64,000 bases of DNA from Rhizobium sp. CF080. Lineage in GTDB: Bacteria > Pseudomonadota > Alphaproteobacteria > Rhizobiales > Rhizobiaceae. The stretch is from assembly GCF_000282095.2 (NCBI RefSeq), contig NZ_AKKC02000015.1:310001-374000 (forward strand), given 5' to 3'. Position numbers and translations under genes: made by a program. Shown here in pieces: positions 55,373 through 64,000 of the stretch. Positions within the stretch are counted from its first letter, which is position 1; each line of letters opens with the position of its first letter. The notes under the pieces are model-generated. The model was not told where the DNA came from and made no database searches. It saw only the letters and a list, made by a program, of their open reading frames with translations.

Positions 55373-57638
55373 AAGCCAATTCCTTGTTATTATTGTCCGT
55401 TCCCGGCACCACTACCTGCTCAAGATGCGGCAGCAGCACCCTGATCATGGCGCCCTTGCCATGATCGAAATCGGCGGGAGCATCGTGCAGCTCGAGCTGC
55501 CCGCCGTGTTCTTCGATGATCTTCTTGACGATGGCGAGCCCCAGACCCGTGCCCTTGTCGCGCATGGTCATATAGGGCTCGAGGATGCGGTGCCGGTTTT
55601 CGCTCGGCAGGCCGCTGCCGTTGTCGATGATGTCGACCACGTAGGTATCGCGCGCCGCATCGTAGACCGAGCGGACCTTGACCTTGCGGCCGTCGCGTTC
55701 CTGATCGCTCGGCACCGCCTCGATCGCCTCGACGGCGTTCTTGATGAGATTGCCGAAGGCCTGGCCGAGCATGCGCGCATCGAACATGCCCTTCAGCGGG
55801 TCATCGCCGAGCTCGCGGATAAAGTCGACATGGGTGGTGCCCATCTCGCGCAGGAAGATCGCGTCGCGCAGGATATCGCGCAGATCGGCCTCTTCCTTCG
55901 CGGGTTTCGGCATGCGGGCAAAGGCGGAAAATTCATCGACCATGCGGCCGATATCGCCGACCTGGCGCACGATCGTATCGGTGCACTGGTCGAAGACGGC
56001 GCGGTCGTCCTCGGCGATCTGCTTGCCGTAGCGGCGCTTCAGGCGCTCGGCGGACAGCTGGATCGGGGTGAGCGGGTTCTTGATCTCGTGGGCGATGCGG
56101 CGGGCGACGTCGGCCCAGGCGGTCGAACGCTGGGCGATGACGAGATCGGTGATATCGTCGAGCGTCACGACGTAGGAATCGTGGGCGGCCCGCTGTTCCT
56201 CGCGGGTGACCTGAACCGACAGCGTCCGCTCCTTGCCGCCGCGCATCAGGTTGACCTGCTTGCGGAACTCACCGCGCGCCCTGCTGCGCGCCTCGGTCAG
56301 AACCAGATCGATCTCGGGCGCGACATCCTGCAATTTCTCGCCCATCAGCTTTTCGGCGGGAATGTCGAGGAAATGCTCGGCGGACGGATTGACGATGGTG
56401 ATGCGGCGGTCTTCTTCGACGCCGATGACGGCAGCCGTGACGCCCGACAGCACCGCCTCGATGAAGCGGCGGCGATCGTCCACCTCGTCCTTGGCCTCGA
56501 GGATCTCGTCGCGCTGGCTGCGTATCTCGGAAATCATCTTGTTGAAGGTGCGCGACAGGCTGCCGACGTCGCCATCGGCCGCACGCACCGGCACGACGAC
56601 ATTGAGATTGCCGGTCGCCACGCTGTCGGCGGCGCTGATCAGCAGCCGGATGGGCCGGACGATGCGGTCGGCCACCGCGATCGCCGTCCAGATCGCCGCC
56701 AGCAGCACGATCAGCGCAAAACCGAGATAGAGCACGGCGAAGGCGATCTGCAGCGAGGTGCGGCCGGCCTCCATCGCCTGGTATTCGGCGGTGTTCTCCT
56801 CCATCAGCCGCATGGCCGAGATGACCTTCGGATCGACGGCGCGGATGGTATACAGATAGGAGCCGGGGATGGCGTCGAGCTTGATGACGGCGCCGACGAG
56901 ATTGGTGACTCCAGGCGGGATCAGTGTCGGCTGGCCGGCAGCCGCCGTCTTCAGTGCATCGGCCGGGATCGCCGGCAACGGCTTTTCCGTCTTGATGTCG
57001 GCCTGGACGATCGCCTGGCCGTCCTCGCGCACCAGGAAGGCGCCGAGCATGCCGCGGCCCCGCGCCTGGCGGGTCATCAGTTCCACGAAACCGGTCCGAT
57101 CGAGATAGAACATCGGCCGATTGCGCTCGAGGTCATTCGACATCGACACAGTCTGGCCCTGGAGGTAGCTGGCGTTCTCGAGCATGTAGGCGCGGGCGAC
57201 GTCCTGGGACGACTGCACGATCGACTGGGTACGCAGCGAGAACCAGCGGTCGAGGCCGACATTGAGCGTCAGGCTGGCGAAGATCGCCACCAGGACCGCC
57301 GGGGTGATCGCCACGATCGAAAACAGCACGACGATGCGGACATGCAGGCGGGCGGCCGCGCGGCCACGGTTGCGGGCCCTGACCAGCCGGACGATCTCGC
57401 GGCCGATCAGATACATCAGGCCGAGGATGAACAGCGAATTGATCGATGCCGAGGCGATCACGACATTGGTGGTGGGAGCAATCGGCGTGAGGCCAAGCAG
57501 GATGAAAAGCGTCACCGTGGCGCAGATCAAAGCTCCGCCGGCAAGCAGAAGGCCGGGGAGCGCAAACGACGCGCGCCGATCCTGCACTGACACCGCTGGC
57601 TCGTCTTCGGCCACCGGCGCGGTTACGCCTTCAGTCAT
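55362..57638 (-). CDS. ntrY: Nitrogen-sensor histidine kinase NtrY
   Basis: 758 residues. N-terminal membrane segments (LLLAGGALICATVTLFILLGL, VVIASASINSLFILGLMYLIG and a third), a periplasmic region, HAMP (VADRIVRPIRLLISAADSVATG), PAS (IEAVLSGVTAAVIGVEEDR) and kinase domains with the H-box ARRIAHEIKNPLTPIQLSAERL and G2 GTGLGLAIVKKI. It phosphorylates NtrX. ATG 57638 has GGAG 8 bases upstream; the ORF reaches a TTG at 57659. The 220 bases before it carry a perfect CTCGACGG/CCGTCGAG stem (57739-57762). Confidence 0.93.
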   Translation of the reverse strand: MTEGVTAPVAEDEPAVSVQDRRASFALPGLLLAGGALICATVTLFILLGLTPIAPTTNVVIASASINSLFILGLMYLIGREIVRLVRARNRGRAAARLHVRIVVLFSIVAITPAVLVAIFASLTLNVGLDRWFSLRTQSIVQSSQDVARAYMLENASYLQGQTVSMSNDLERNRPMFYLDRTGFVELMTRQARGRGMLGAFLVREDGQAIVQADIKTEKPLPAIPADALKTAAAGQPTLIPPGVTNLVGAVIKLDAIPGSYLYTIRAVDPKVISAMRLMEENTAEYQAMEAGRTSLQIAFAVLYLGFALIVLLAAIWTAIAVADRIVRPIRLLISAADSVATGNLNVVVPVRAADGDVGSLSRTFNKMISEIRSQRDEILEAKDEVDDRRRFIEAVLSGVTAAVIGVEEDRRITIVNPSAEHFLDIPAEKLMGEKLQDVAPEIDLVLTEARSRARGEFRKQVNLMRGGKERTLSVQVTREEQRAAHDSYVVTLDDITDLVIAQRSTAWADVARRIAHEIKNPLTPIQLSAERLKRRYGKQIAEDDRAVFDQCTDTIVRQVGDIGRMVDEFSAFARMPKPAKEEADLRDILRDAIFLREMGTTHVDFIRELGDDPLKGMFDARMLGQAFGNLIKNAVEAIEAVPSDQERDGRKVKVRSVYDAARDTYVVDIIDNGSGLPSENRHRILEPYMTMRDKGTGLGLAIVKKIIEEHGGQLELHDAPADFDHGKGAMIRVLLPHLEQVVVPGTDNNNKELAYGV

Positions 57639-57858
57639 CGAATCCACTCCGATCCCCAAAACCCTCGCGGGAGATCATTCCAACCCGGTCAGACCGAGCG
57701 AAGTGACAGCCACTTCCTGAAAAGGGCCTGTCTACCCCCTCGACGGCCGCCACTCCGTCGAGCATTCACCAAACCCTGCGTGACCTTTAAGCAACGCAAT
57801 GTGGCGAAAATGCAACGATGAACGGAAGGTGTCAAGCAGCCGAGAGCAAACTATCGCG

Positions 57859-59310
57859 TCAGGCGCCGCGAGAACTGCGATAGACGGAGACCCCCAGTTC
57901 GCGGATCTTCTTGCGGAGGGTGTTGCGGTTCAGGCCGAGGAGATCTGCCGCCTTGATCTGGTTGCCGCGGGTGGCCGTCAGTGCCGCCAGGATCAGCGGA
58001 TATTCCAGTTCCGTCAGCACCCGATCGTAGAGGCCCGGCGGCGGCAGGTTCTCGCCAAAGCTCGCGAAATAGGTGCGCATGTTCTCTTCCACGGCCTGCG
58101 CTATCGTCAGCGAACCGCTGCGGGTGCCCATCTTGTCGATCGGGCTGTCGGGAACATCCGAGCGGAGTTCCGATTCGATAATCTCGCGGCTGATGACCTC
58201 CTGCGGATAGAGCGCCATCAGGCGGCGGACGAGGTTTTCCAGCTCGCGCACGTTGCCCGGCCAGGCATAGGCCTTCATCAGGTCCAGCGCCTCGGTGTCG
58301 AAACGCTTGCCGTCGAGCCCTTCCTTCTCGGCCATCTGCATGAAGTGGCGGACGAGATCGGGAATGTCCTCGGCGCGGTCGCGCAGCGGCGGCAGGCGCA
58401 GCGGCACGACGTTCAGACGGTAATAGAGATCCTCGCGGAAGAGGCCCTGGTTGATCAGGTGCTTCAAATCCTTGTTGGTGGCCGCGACGATGCGCACGTC
58501 GGTGCGAATAGGGGTGCGGCCGCCGACGGTCGTGTATTCGCCCTGCTGCAGGACGCGCAGGAGGCGCGTCTGGGCGTCCATCGGCATGTCGCCGATCTCG
58601 TCGAGGAAAAGCGTGCCGCCTTCGGCTTGTTCGAAACGGCCGGTGGAGCGGTTCTGGGCGCCGGTAAAGGCGCCCTTCTCGTGACCGAAGAGTTCCGATT
58701 CGATCAGGTCGCGCGGGATGGCGGCCATGTTGATCGCCACGAACGGGCCGTTGCGGCGCTTGCCGTAATCATGAAGCGCGCGGGCGACCAGCTCCTTGCC
58801 CGTGCCGGACTCACCGGTGATCATCAGCGTCAGGTCGGTCTGCATCAGACGCGCGAGCACGCGGTAGATTTCCTGCATGGCGGCGGAGCGGCCAACAAGT
58901 GGCATGCCATCCTGCATGTCGTCGTCGAGGCGGGCGGGCTTGCGCTTCGGTTCGGCGAGCGCCCGGCCGATGATGGCGATCAGCTCGGTCAGGTCGAAGG
59001 GTTTTGGAAGGTAGTCGTAGGCGCCTTTCTCAGACGCCTTGATTGCCGTCATGAAGGTGTTCTGGGCGCTCATGACCAGAACCGGCAGCTCGGGCCTGGC
59101 CTTCTTGATGCGCGGCAGGAGGTCGAAGGCGTTCTCATCGGGCATGATCACGTCGGTGACGACGAGGTCGCCCTCACCGGCCGAGATCCAGCGCCACAGG
59201 GTGGCGGCATTGGAGGTGATGCGCACTTCGTAGCCAGCCCTGGTCAAGGCCTGGTTCAGAACGGTGCGGATGGCCGCGTCGTCGTCGGCGACAAGGATCG
59301 TGGCAGTCAT
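57859..59310 (-). CDS. ntrC: Nitrogen regulatory response regulator NtrC
   Basis: 483 residues. Receiver (ATILVADDDAAIRTVL; phosphorylated Asp in VVTDVIMPDENAFD), sigma54 AAA+ domain (Walker A ITGESGTGKELVARALHDYG, intact GAFTGA, Walker B TLFLDEIGDMP), and a Fis HTH (AADLLGLNRNTLRKKI). It activates nitrogen-assimilation genes such as glnA and amtB with RpoN. It is coupled to ntrB by ATGA at 59307-59310. Confidence 0.95.
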   Translation of the reverse strand: MTATILVADDDAAIRTVLNQALTRAGYEVRITSNAATLWRWISAGEGDLVVTDVIMPDENAFDLLPRIKKARPELPVLVMSAQNTFMTAIKASEKGAYDYLPKPFDLTELIAIIGRALAEPKRKPARLDDDMQDGMPLVGRSAAMQEIYRVLARLMQTDLTLMITGESGTGKELVARALHDYGKRRNGPFVAINMAAIPRDLIESELFGHEKGAFTGAQNRSTGRFEQAEGGTLFLDEIGDMPMDAQTRLLRVLQQGEYTTVGGRTPIRTDVRIVAATNKDLKHLINQGLFREDLYYRLNVVPLRLPPLRDRAEDIPDLVRHFMQMAEKEGLDGKRFDTEALDLMKAYAWPGNVRELENLVRRLMALYPQEVISREIIESELRSDVPDSPIDKMGTRSGSLTIAQAVEENMRTYFASFGENLPPPGLYDRVLTELEYPLILAALTATRGNQIKAADLLGLNRNTLRKKIRELGVSVYRSSRGA

Positions 59311-60455
59311 TTTACGCTTCCTGTGGAGTTCAAGGCGCGGCCATCGGTGGCCTCTTCCTTGTGCATGGGCATCAGAACACGGAATATCGTCCGGCGCGCC
59401 TGGCTGTCGCATTCGACGATACCGCCATGGCCGCCGATGATCTTGGCGACCAGCGCGAGACCGAGGCCCGAGCCGTTCGTCTTGGTGGTGATGAAGGGAT
59501 CGAAGAGATGCGGCACGAGATCGGTCGGAACGCCCGGGCCGTTGTCGATGACGCAGAATTCGAGCGGCAGGGAAATCTTGTCCCGCGTGCCGGCGACCGA
59601 AAGCTTGATGCCGGGGCGATAAGCGGTGGTCAGCATGATTTCGCCGTCCGGCTGGTCGCCGACGGCTTCGGCCGCGTTCTTGATGAGATTGAGAAAGACC
59701 TGCACGAGCTGGTCGCGGTTGGCGAACACCGGCGGCAGCGACGGGTCGTACATTTCGGAAATCTTGATGTTGCGGGCAAAACCGGCCTTGGCGACCGCCT
59801 TCACATGATCGAGCACCGAATGGATGTTGAGCGGCACGCGGTCGACCGGCCGCTCGTCGGAAAAGACTTCCATGCGATCGACCAGCGAGACGATGCGGTC
59901 GGTCTCGTCGCAGATCAGCTGGGTCAGCGCGCGATCGTCATCAGGGACCACGGTTTCCAGAAGCTGGGCGGCGCCGCGGATGCCGGAAAGCGGGTTCTTG
60001 ATCTCATGCGCCAGCATCGACGCCAGGCCGGTGACCGAACGGGCGGCGGCGCGATGGGTGAGCTGTCGGTCGATCTTGTCCGCCATCGACCGTTCCTGGA
60101 AGACGACGACGACCGAACCCGGCTCGCTGACAACAGGCGCGACATAGAGGTCGACCAGCTTGTCCTGGCCGAGACGCGGCGACGACAGGTCGACGCGGTA
60201 TTCGTTGACCGGCGCTTTGCGCTCTCGCACCTGGTCGATCAGGGCGAGCAGCGGGCTGCCGAACGGAATGAAGGTGGAGATCTTGTTCTTGGCGAGATGG
60301 GGAGCGCTGGCGCCGAAGAAGGACTCCGCCTCCCAGTTCGCGAACGCGACCTTGCCGGCCGCATCGACCAGGATCACCGGGTTCTGAACCGAATTGAGGA
60401 CAGCCATGGCGAGCGCGTTGCCGATCGCGGCATCCTGCGCCTGGGACTTGCTCAT
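59307..60455 (-). CDS. ntrB: Nitrogen regulation histidine kinase NtrB
   Basis: 382 residues, soluble. An N-terminal PAS domain (VLNSVQNPVILVDAAGKVAFAN) is followed by the H-box SMLAHEIKNPLSGIRGAAQLL, N-box NLIKNAAEAV and G2 GSGLGLALVAKI. It controls NtrC phosphorylation under PII (GlnB) input. The start overlaps the dusB stop by 4 bases, so dusB-ntrB-ntrC form an operon. Confidence 0.94.
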   Translation of the reverse strand: MSKSQAQDAAIGNALAMAVLNSVQNPVILVDAAGKVAFANWEAESFFGASAPHLAKNKISTFIPFGSPLLALIDQVRERKAPVNEYRVDLSSPRLGQDKLVDLYVAPVVSEPGSVVVVFQERSMADKIDRQLTHRAAARSVTGLASMLAHEIKNPLSGIRGAAQLLETVVPDDDRALTQLICDETDRIVSLVDRMEVFSDERPVDRVPLNIHSVLDHVKAVAKAGFARNIKISEMYDPSLPPVFANRDQLVQVFLNLIKNAAEAVGDQPDGEIMLTTAYRPGIKLSVAGTRDKISLPLEFCVIDNGPGVPTDLVPHLFDPFITTKTNGSGLGLALVAKIIGGHGGIVECDSQARRTIFRVLMPMHKEEATDGRALNSTGSVK

Positions 60456-61471
60456 GCGGCCTCCTTCTGGGCGGCGACGGATTGCCCGCCGAGCGCTGCA
60501 ATCATCCGGCGCGAGACATCGGCCGGGTCTTTCGAAATCATGATGGCGGCCTTTTCTTCGACGGGCAGGTCGCCCGCGAAACGGTCGAGATACCAGCCGA
60601 GCTGTTTTCGCGCATGGCGAAGGCCGGCCTCGCGGCCGTAGAGTTCCAGCATGGCCTCGTAATGTTCGATGACCAGATCGGCGATCTCAGCCTGCGACGG
60701 CGCGGCATGGCCGGCGAGCCAGCCGACATGCCAGGGACGCCCTTGCGCGCCGCGGCCGACCATGACCGCGTCGGCGCCGGAACGGGCCAGGATACCTTGA
60801 GCGTCCTCGGGCGATTCGACGTCGCCGTTGGCGATCAGCGGGATGGAGATCGCGTCGCGCACCGCGCGGATCGCATCCCAGTCGGCCCTGCCCTCGTAGA
60901 ACTGCATGCGGGTGCGGCCGTGGATGGTCACCAGCTGGATGCCGGCCTGTTCGGCACGGCGGGCGATCTCGGGCGCATTGATGGAGTTCTCATCCCAGCC
61001 GAGTCGCATCTTCAGTGTCACCGGCACCTTGACCGCATTGACGGTCGCCTCGATCAGCGACAGCGCGTGATCCGGATCGCGCATCAGCGCCGAGCCCGAA
61101 TAACCGCCCGTCACCTTCTTGGCCGGGCATCCCATGTTGATGTCGATGATGTTGGCGCCGTTATCGGCAGCGATTTTCGCGGCCTGCGCCATCGGCTGCG
61201 CCTCGCGGCCGGCCAGCTGCACCATGTGCGGCGAGATGCCGGCGCCCTTCAGCCGCGCCCATGATTCGCCGCGATTCAGAATGAGCTCGCCGCTGGCGAC
61301 CATTTCCGTCACGACCAGCCCGGCGCCATAACGCCAGGCAAGCTGCCGGAAGGGCAGATCGGTGACACCGGACATCGGCGCCAGGACGACGCGATTGCGA
61401 ATGGCGACAGGCCCGATCTGAAAAGGCTTGGCAAGATCGTGAAAATTCAAATGATGATCTTTCGGGCACAT
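60452..61471 (-). CDS. dusB: tRNA-dihydrouridine synthase (NifR3 homologue)
   Basis: 339 residues, FMN TIM barrel. VVLAPMSGVTDLPFRQLAW, NIIDINMGCPAKKVTGG with the catalytic Cys, LMRDPDHALSLI, TIHGRTRMQFYEG and IANGDVESPEDA are the family sequence in order. It reduces uridine in the tRNA D-loop. The NifR3 name comes from its place before ntrBC, as here. ATG 61471 is the first codon. Confidence 0.94.
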   Translation of the reverse strand: MCPKDHHLNFHDLAKPFQIGPVAIRNRVVLAPMSGVTDLPFRQLAWRYGAGLVVTEMVASGELILNRGESWARLKGAGISPHMVQLAGREAQPMAQAAKIAADNGANIIDINMGCPAKKVTGGYSGSALMRDPDHALSLIEATVNAVKVPVTLKMRLGWDENSINAPEIARRAEQAGIQLVTIHGRTRMQFYEGRADWDAIRAVRDAISIPLIANGDVESPEDAQGILARSGADAVMVGRGAQGRPWHVGWLAGHAAPSQAEIADLVIEHYEAMLELYGREAGLRHARKQLGWYLDRFAGDLPVEEKAAIMISKDPADVSRRMIAALGGQSVAAQKEAA

Positions 61472-61629
61472 GAGATAGTTGCACTATTTTTATTCAGGTC
61501 TTGAGCATTTGCCAAGAGCGATTCCTGAACTGCGTTATTTTTGAGCGGCATGCTGGAATTCAGGCTTTTGGTCCTATAGTTCTCCGCCTGTCAATCCAAA
61601 ACGAGTTACGGGTCGGGGACGACAAAGCC

Positions 61630-62850
61630 ATGACAATCGGTTCCAGGACAATCGGTATCGTCATCGTCGCCGCAGGTCGCGGAGAACGGGCGGGCTCTCC
61701 GCAGGACGGCCCGAAGCAATACAGGCGGATCGGAACCAAGCCGGTCATCGCCCATACGCTCGAACGGTTTCTGACCTGGCCTCGAAGTGGCCCGATCGTC
61801 GTCGTCATCCATCCGGACGACGAAGCCCTGTTCGCGGCGGCGACCGTCGGCGTCAGCGGCGCGGGCGGCGTGATCACCACATTCGGCGGCGAGACCCGGC
61901 AGCGCTCGGTCTATGAAGGCCTGCGCGCCCTTTCCGGCACCGAGGCCACCCATGTGATGATCCACGATGCGGCGCGGCCGTTCATCGACCACGGCGTGCT
62001 CGACCGGGTGGCACAGGCGATCGATGAGGGACAGGACGGCGTGCTGCCGGCCATTCCCGTCAGCGACACGCTGAAGCGCGGCGGTTCCGACGGGCTGGTG
62101 CACGAGACCGTGCCCCGCTCCGGCCTCTATGCCGCCCAGACGCCGCAGAGCTTCCTTCTCTCGGAAATCCGCACCGCTCATGAGAAGGCGGCAGCCCTGC
62201 GCCGCGAGGATTTCACGGACGACGCCTCGATCGCCGAATGGGCCGGACTGCCGGTCACACTGGTGGAAGGATCGGTCGACAATATCAAACTCACCGTGAA
62301 GCGGGATATCGCCATGGCCGACGAAAAACTCTCGCAGACCCGGTCCTCGACCGCCCTTCCCGATGTCCGGACCGGCAACGGCTACGACGTGCACCAGCTG
62401 GAACCCGGCGACGGGGTGACGCTCTGCGGCGTGTTCATTCCCCACGACCAGAGGCTCAGCGGCCATTCGGATGCCGACGTCGCCCTGCATGCGCTGACCG
62501 ACGCGCTGCTCGCCACCTGCGGTGCCGGCGATATCGGCGACCATTTTCCGCCTTCGGACATGCAATGGCGCGGGGCGCCTTCAAAAACCTTCCTCGACCA
62601 TGCGGCAAAGATCGTCCGCGAGCATGGCGGCACGATCATGAACGCCGACATTTCGCTGATCGCCGAAGCGCCGAAGATCGCCCCGCACCGCCAGGCGATG
62701 CGCGAAAACCTTGCCGACATCCTCGGCATTTCGCTCGACCGCTGCTCGGTGAAGGCGACCACCAACGAGAAAATCGGCTTCATCGGCCGCCGCGAAGGCA
62801 TTGCCGCGATCGCCACGGCAACCGTGGTTTATCGCGGAGACGCCACGTGA
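61630..62850 (+). CDS. ispDF: Bifunctional IspD/IspF of the MEP isoprenoid pathway
   Basis: 406 residues. The IspD half has IVIVAAGRGERAGSPQDGPKQY, VMIHDAARPFIDHGVL and IPVSDTLKRG; the IspF half (from about residue 245) has RTGNGYDVHQLEPGD, SGHSDADVALHALTDALL, GDIGDHFPPSD and TNEKIGFIGRREGIAAIA. It makes CDP-methylerythritol and the cyclic diphosphate. This fusion is typical of alphaproteobacteria. It is divergent from dusB. Confidence 0.94.
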   Translation: MTIGSRTIGIVIVAAGRGERAGSPQDGPKQYRRIGTKPVIAHTLERFLTWPRSGPIVVVIHPDDEALFAAATVGVSGAGGVITTFGGETRQRSVYEGLRALSGTEATHVMIHDAARPFIDHGVLDRVAQAIDEGQDGVLPAIPVSDTLKRGGSDGLVHETVPRSGLYAAQTPQSFLLSEIRTAHEKAAALRREDFTDDASIAEWAGLPVTLVEGSVDNIKLTVKRDIAMADEKLSQTRSSTALPDVRTGNGYDVHQLEPGDGVTLCGVFIPHDQRLSGHSDADVALHALTDALLATCGAGDIGDHFPPSDMQWRGAPSKTFLDHAAKIVREHGGTIMNADISLIAEAPKIAPHRQAMRENLADILGISLDRCSVKATTNEKIGFIGRREGIAAIATATVVYRGDAT

Positions 62851-63344
62851 GTCTGTTTCCCGCCGATATCGAAGAACAGGCCAGGCGGATCATCACCGAT
62901 TTTACCGCGCGCGGACTGATGGTCTCGACCGCGGAATCCTGCACAGGCGGACTGATCGCCGGGGCGCTGACGGAGATTTCGGGGTCGTCGGCCGTCGTTG
63001 ACCGCGGTTTCGTCACCTATACGAACCAGGCGAAGATGGACATGCTCGGCGTGACCGACGCCACGCTCACGGCCCATGGCGCGGTTTCCAAGGAAACGGC
63101 GCTGCAGATGGTGCATGGCGCGCTTTATCGCTCAAAGGCGGCCGTGGCGGTTGCGGTGACCGGCATTGCGGGGCCTGGCGGTGGATCGGCGGACAAGCCG
63201 GTCGGGCTTGTGCATCTGTCGGCGAAAAGCCGTGGTGGGAAGCTCCTGCACCGGGAAATGCGCTACGGCGATATCGGCCGCACGGACATCAGGCTCGCGA
63301 CCGTGCGAACCGCGCTGGAAATGCTGATGGAGGCCGCAGGCTGA
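62847..63344 (+). CDS. CinA C-terminal-domain protein (nicotinamide-nucleotide amidohydrolase, PncC type)
   Basis: 165 residues. STAESCTGGLIAGALTEISGSSAVVDRGFVTY (split: ESCTGGLIAGALTE, then DRGFVTYTNQAK) and AVTGIAGPGGGSADKPVGLVH are the deamidase signatures; the N-terminal MoCF domain of full CinA is absent. It hydrolyses NMN to nicotinate mononucleotide. It starts at GTG 62847, overlapping the ispDF stop by 4 bases. Confidence 0.88.
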   Translation: MSLFPADIEEQARRIITDFTARGLMVSTAESCTGGLIAGALTEISGSSAVVDRGFVTYTNQAKMDMLGVTDATLTAHGAVSKETALQMVHGALYRSKAAVAVAVTGIAGPGGGSADKPVGLVHLSAKSRGGKLLHREMRYGDIGRTDIRLATVRTALEMLMEAAG

Positions 63345-63390
63345 CCAGAACCTGGCGGCACGCTGAGCGGCAATCCTGGCGTTTCCCCAA

Positions 63391-64000
63391 TCAAGGATTT
63401 GGGCAGAGCGAAGCGACATCCGGCCCGAAATCCTCCGGGCTCACCGTCTCACGGTCCCACCATGTCTTGCCGTCTTTCATGAAGATGGTGGCCATCCACT
63501 GATCCATCGTTTCGCGCAGTTTCTTCGCCTCCGTCTGAAACTTGGGGCTCGCCCGAACCTCCTCGAAACATTTCACCACCTTTGGGTGAGAGGGGAGCGC
63601 GCGCGTAACGTAAAGCATGTGAAAATCCAGGCTGCTCAGCGCCTCGCCGGTTTCGACCACGGCTACCTTTGCCGCATCGGCAGCCGAGAGATCGATATCC
63701 AGGGTCTCGATATAAACGCGTTCGCCGGGCTTGCGGCCGGGAATGCTGAACTGGTCGCCATCGACGCCATAGCTGCGGCTGACGATATCGATGTCCTGGA
63801 GTTTCGACGAGGCGATACCGGTGGTTGCGAATGCCAACAGAGAGGTTTTCGGATCGGATCTGGGAAATTTTTCGGTCTGCTTGATCTGGGCGATCTTGCC
63901 GACCGGCAGCGAGCCTGGCTCGGGATCATAGGTCAGGCGCACATTCAGGAAGATTTCGAACTGCGCGATCCGGCGCGGAAACATTTCCCGATCGACGAAA
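63391..64000 (-). CDS. Unidentified protein, possibly continuing beyond the window
   Basis: From ATG 63984 the frame gives 197 residues: FPRRIAQFEIFLNVRLTYD, a beta-rich middle (DIVSRSYGVDGDQFSIPG, ERVYIETLDIDLS) and a helical end (TMDQWMATIFMKDGKTWWDRE). The frame stays open to the window edge, so the gene may begin outside it; no clear RBS is seen. No signal peptide or known motif is recognised. The minus-strand gene converges with cinA, 46 bases apart. Confidence 0.6.
   Translation of the reverse strand, partial: FVDREMFPRRIAQFEIFLNVRLTYDPEPGSLPVGKIAQIKQTEKFPRSDPKTSLLAFATTGIASSKLQDIDIVSRSYGVDGDQFSIPGRKPGERVYIETLDIDLSAADAAKVAVVETGEALSSLDFHMLYVTRALPSHPKVVKCFEEVRASPKFQTEAKKLRETMDQWMATIFMKDGKTWWDRETVSPEDFGPDVASLCPNP

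Noticed and set aside
54672..57590. 972-codon + strand ORF opposite ntrX and ntrY
   Set aside because: Spans two well-identified genes on the other strand and contains no domain.
57739..57762. CTCGACGG/CCGTCGAG stem as the ntrC or ntrY terminator
   Set aside because: No T run follows on either strand; kept only as a leader structure.

Overview
The window is a 64 kb piece of a high-GC alphaproteobacterial chromosome, almost certainly from the Rhizobiaceae (Agrobacterium/Rhizobium/Neorhizobium type). The main evidence is the conserved order cinA-ispDF / dusB-ntrB-ntrC-ntrY-ntrX-trkA-dat-hfq-hflX at 50-63.3 kb, the fused ispDF gene, the Usg protein, the extensin-like lipoprotein and a UvrB with long extensions. 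Genes are tightly packed, with many ATGA/GTGA stop-start overlaps. I see no tRNA, rRNA, CRISPR array, transposase or phage gene.

Layout. 0-5.5 kb: the end of mobB, a repeat-rich OmpA-domain envelope protein, and a polar amino-acid ABC importer (binding protein plus two permeases, with a terminator/attenuator between them). 5.6-14.2 kb: small enzymes and repair genes (Usg, TPR methyltransferase, DinB, GNAT, 3-hydroxyisobutyrate dehydrogenase-like enzyme, AlkD-like protein, Lrp regulator, uracil-DNA glycosylase, thermonuclease), a six-TM histidine kinase, and a parDE-like pair with a broken toxin. 14.2-17.4 kb: dgkA, cobT/cobS (cobalamin), DUF1289 and a membrane aspartic protease. 17.4-22.4 kb: an AraC regulator divergent from an MFS pump, an ABC-2 exporter and a TauE/SafE permease. 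22.4-24 kb: a candidate anti-SD small RNA and a TacA/TacT-type toxin-antitoxin operon with a perfect palindromic operator. 24-34.7 kb: MmcQ, extensin-like lipoprotein, NAD(P)H oxidoreductase, Cache chemoreceptor, YciA thioesterase, a DUF1501/DUF1800 pair and a GGDEF-EAL protein.

34.7-42.1 kb is the accessory part. The uvrB C-terminal tail carries translated palindromic repeats. It is followed by an AT-rich gene that fuses a GHKL ATPase to a probable PD-(D/E)xK nuclease domain, and then by about 0.9 kb of intergenic DNA packed with the same palindromes. This ATPase-nuclease gene is the best candidate for an undescribed system, probably stand-alone genome defence. 42.1-47.1 kb is an assimilatory sulfite-reduction cluster (cysG, DUF2849, cysI, DUF934) with a ferredoxin-NADP reductase. 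47.3-51.7 kb holds a deaminase, mazG, an acyltransferase, hflX and hfq. 51.7-63.3 kb is the nitrogen-regulation and housekeeping block. The window ends inside or at the start of an unidentified gene.

Many automated-looking long ORFs on opposite strands are shadows caused by the high GC content and are not listed. Assignments rest on motif recognition by eye. Start codons were chosen from RBS position, overlaps and family length.
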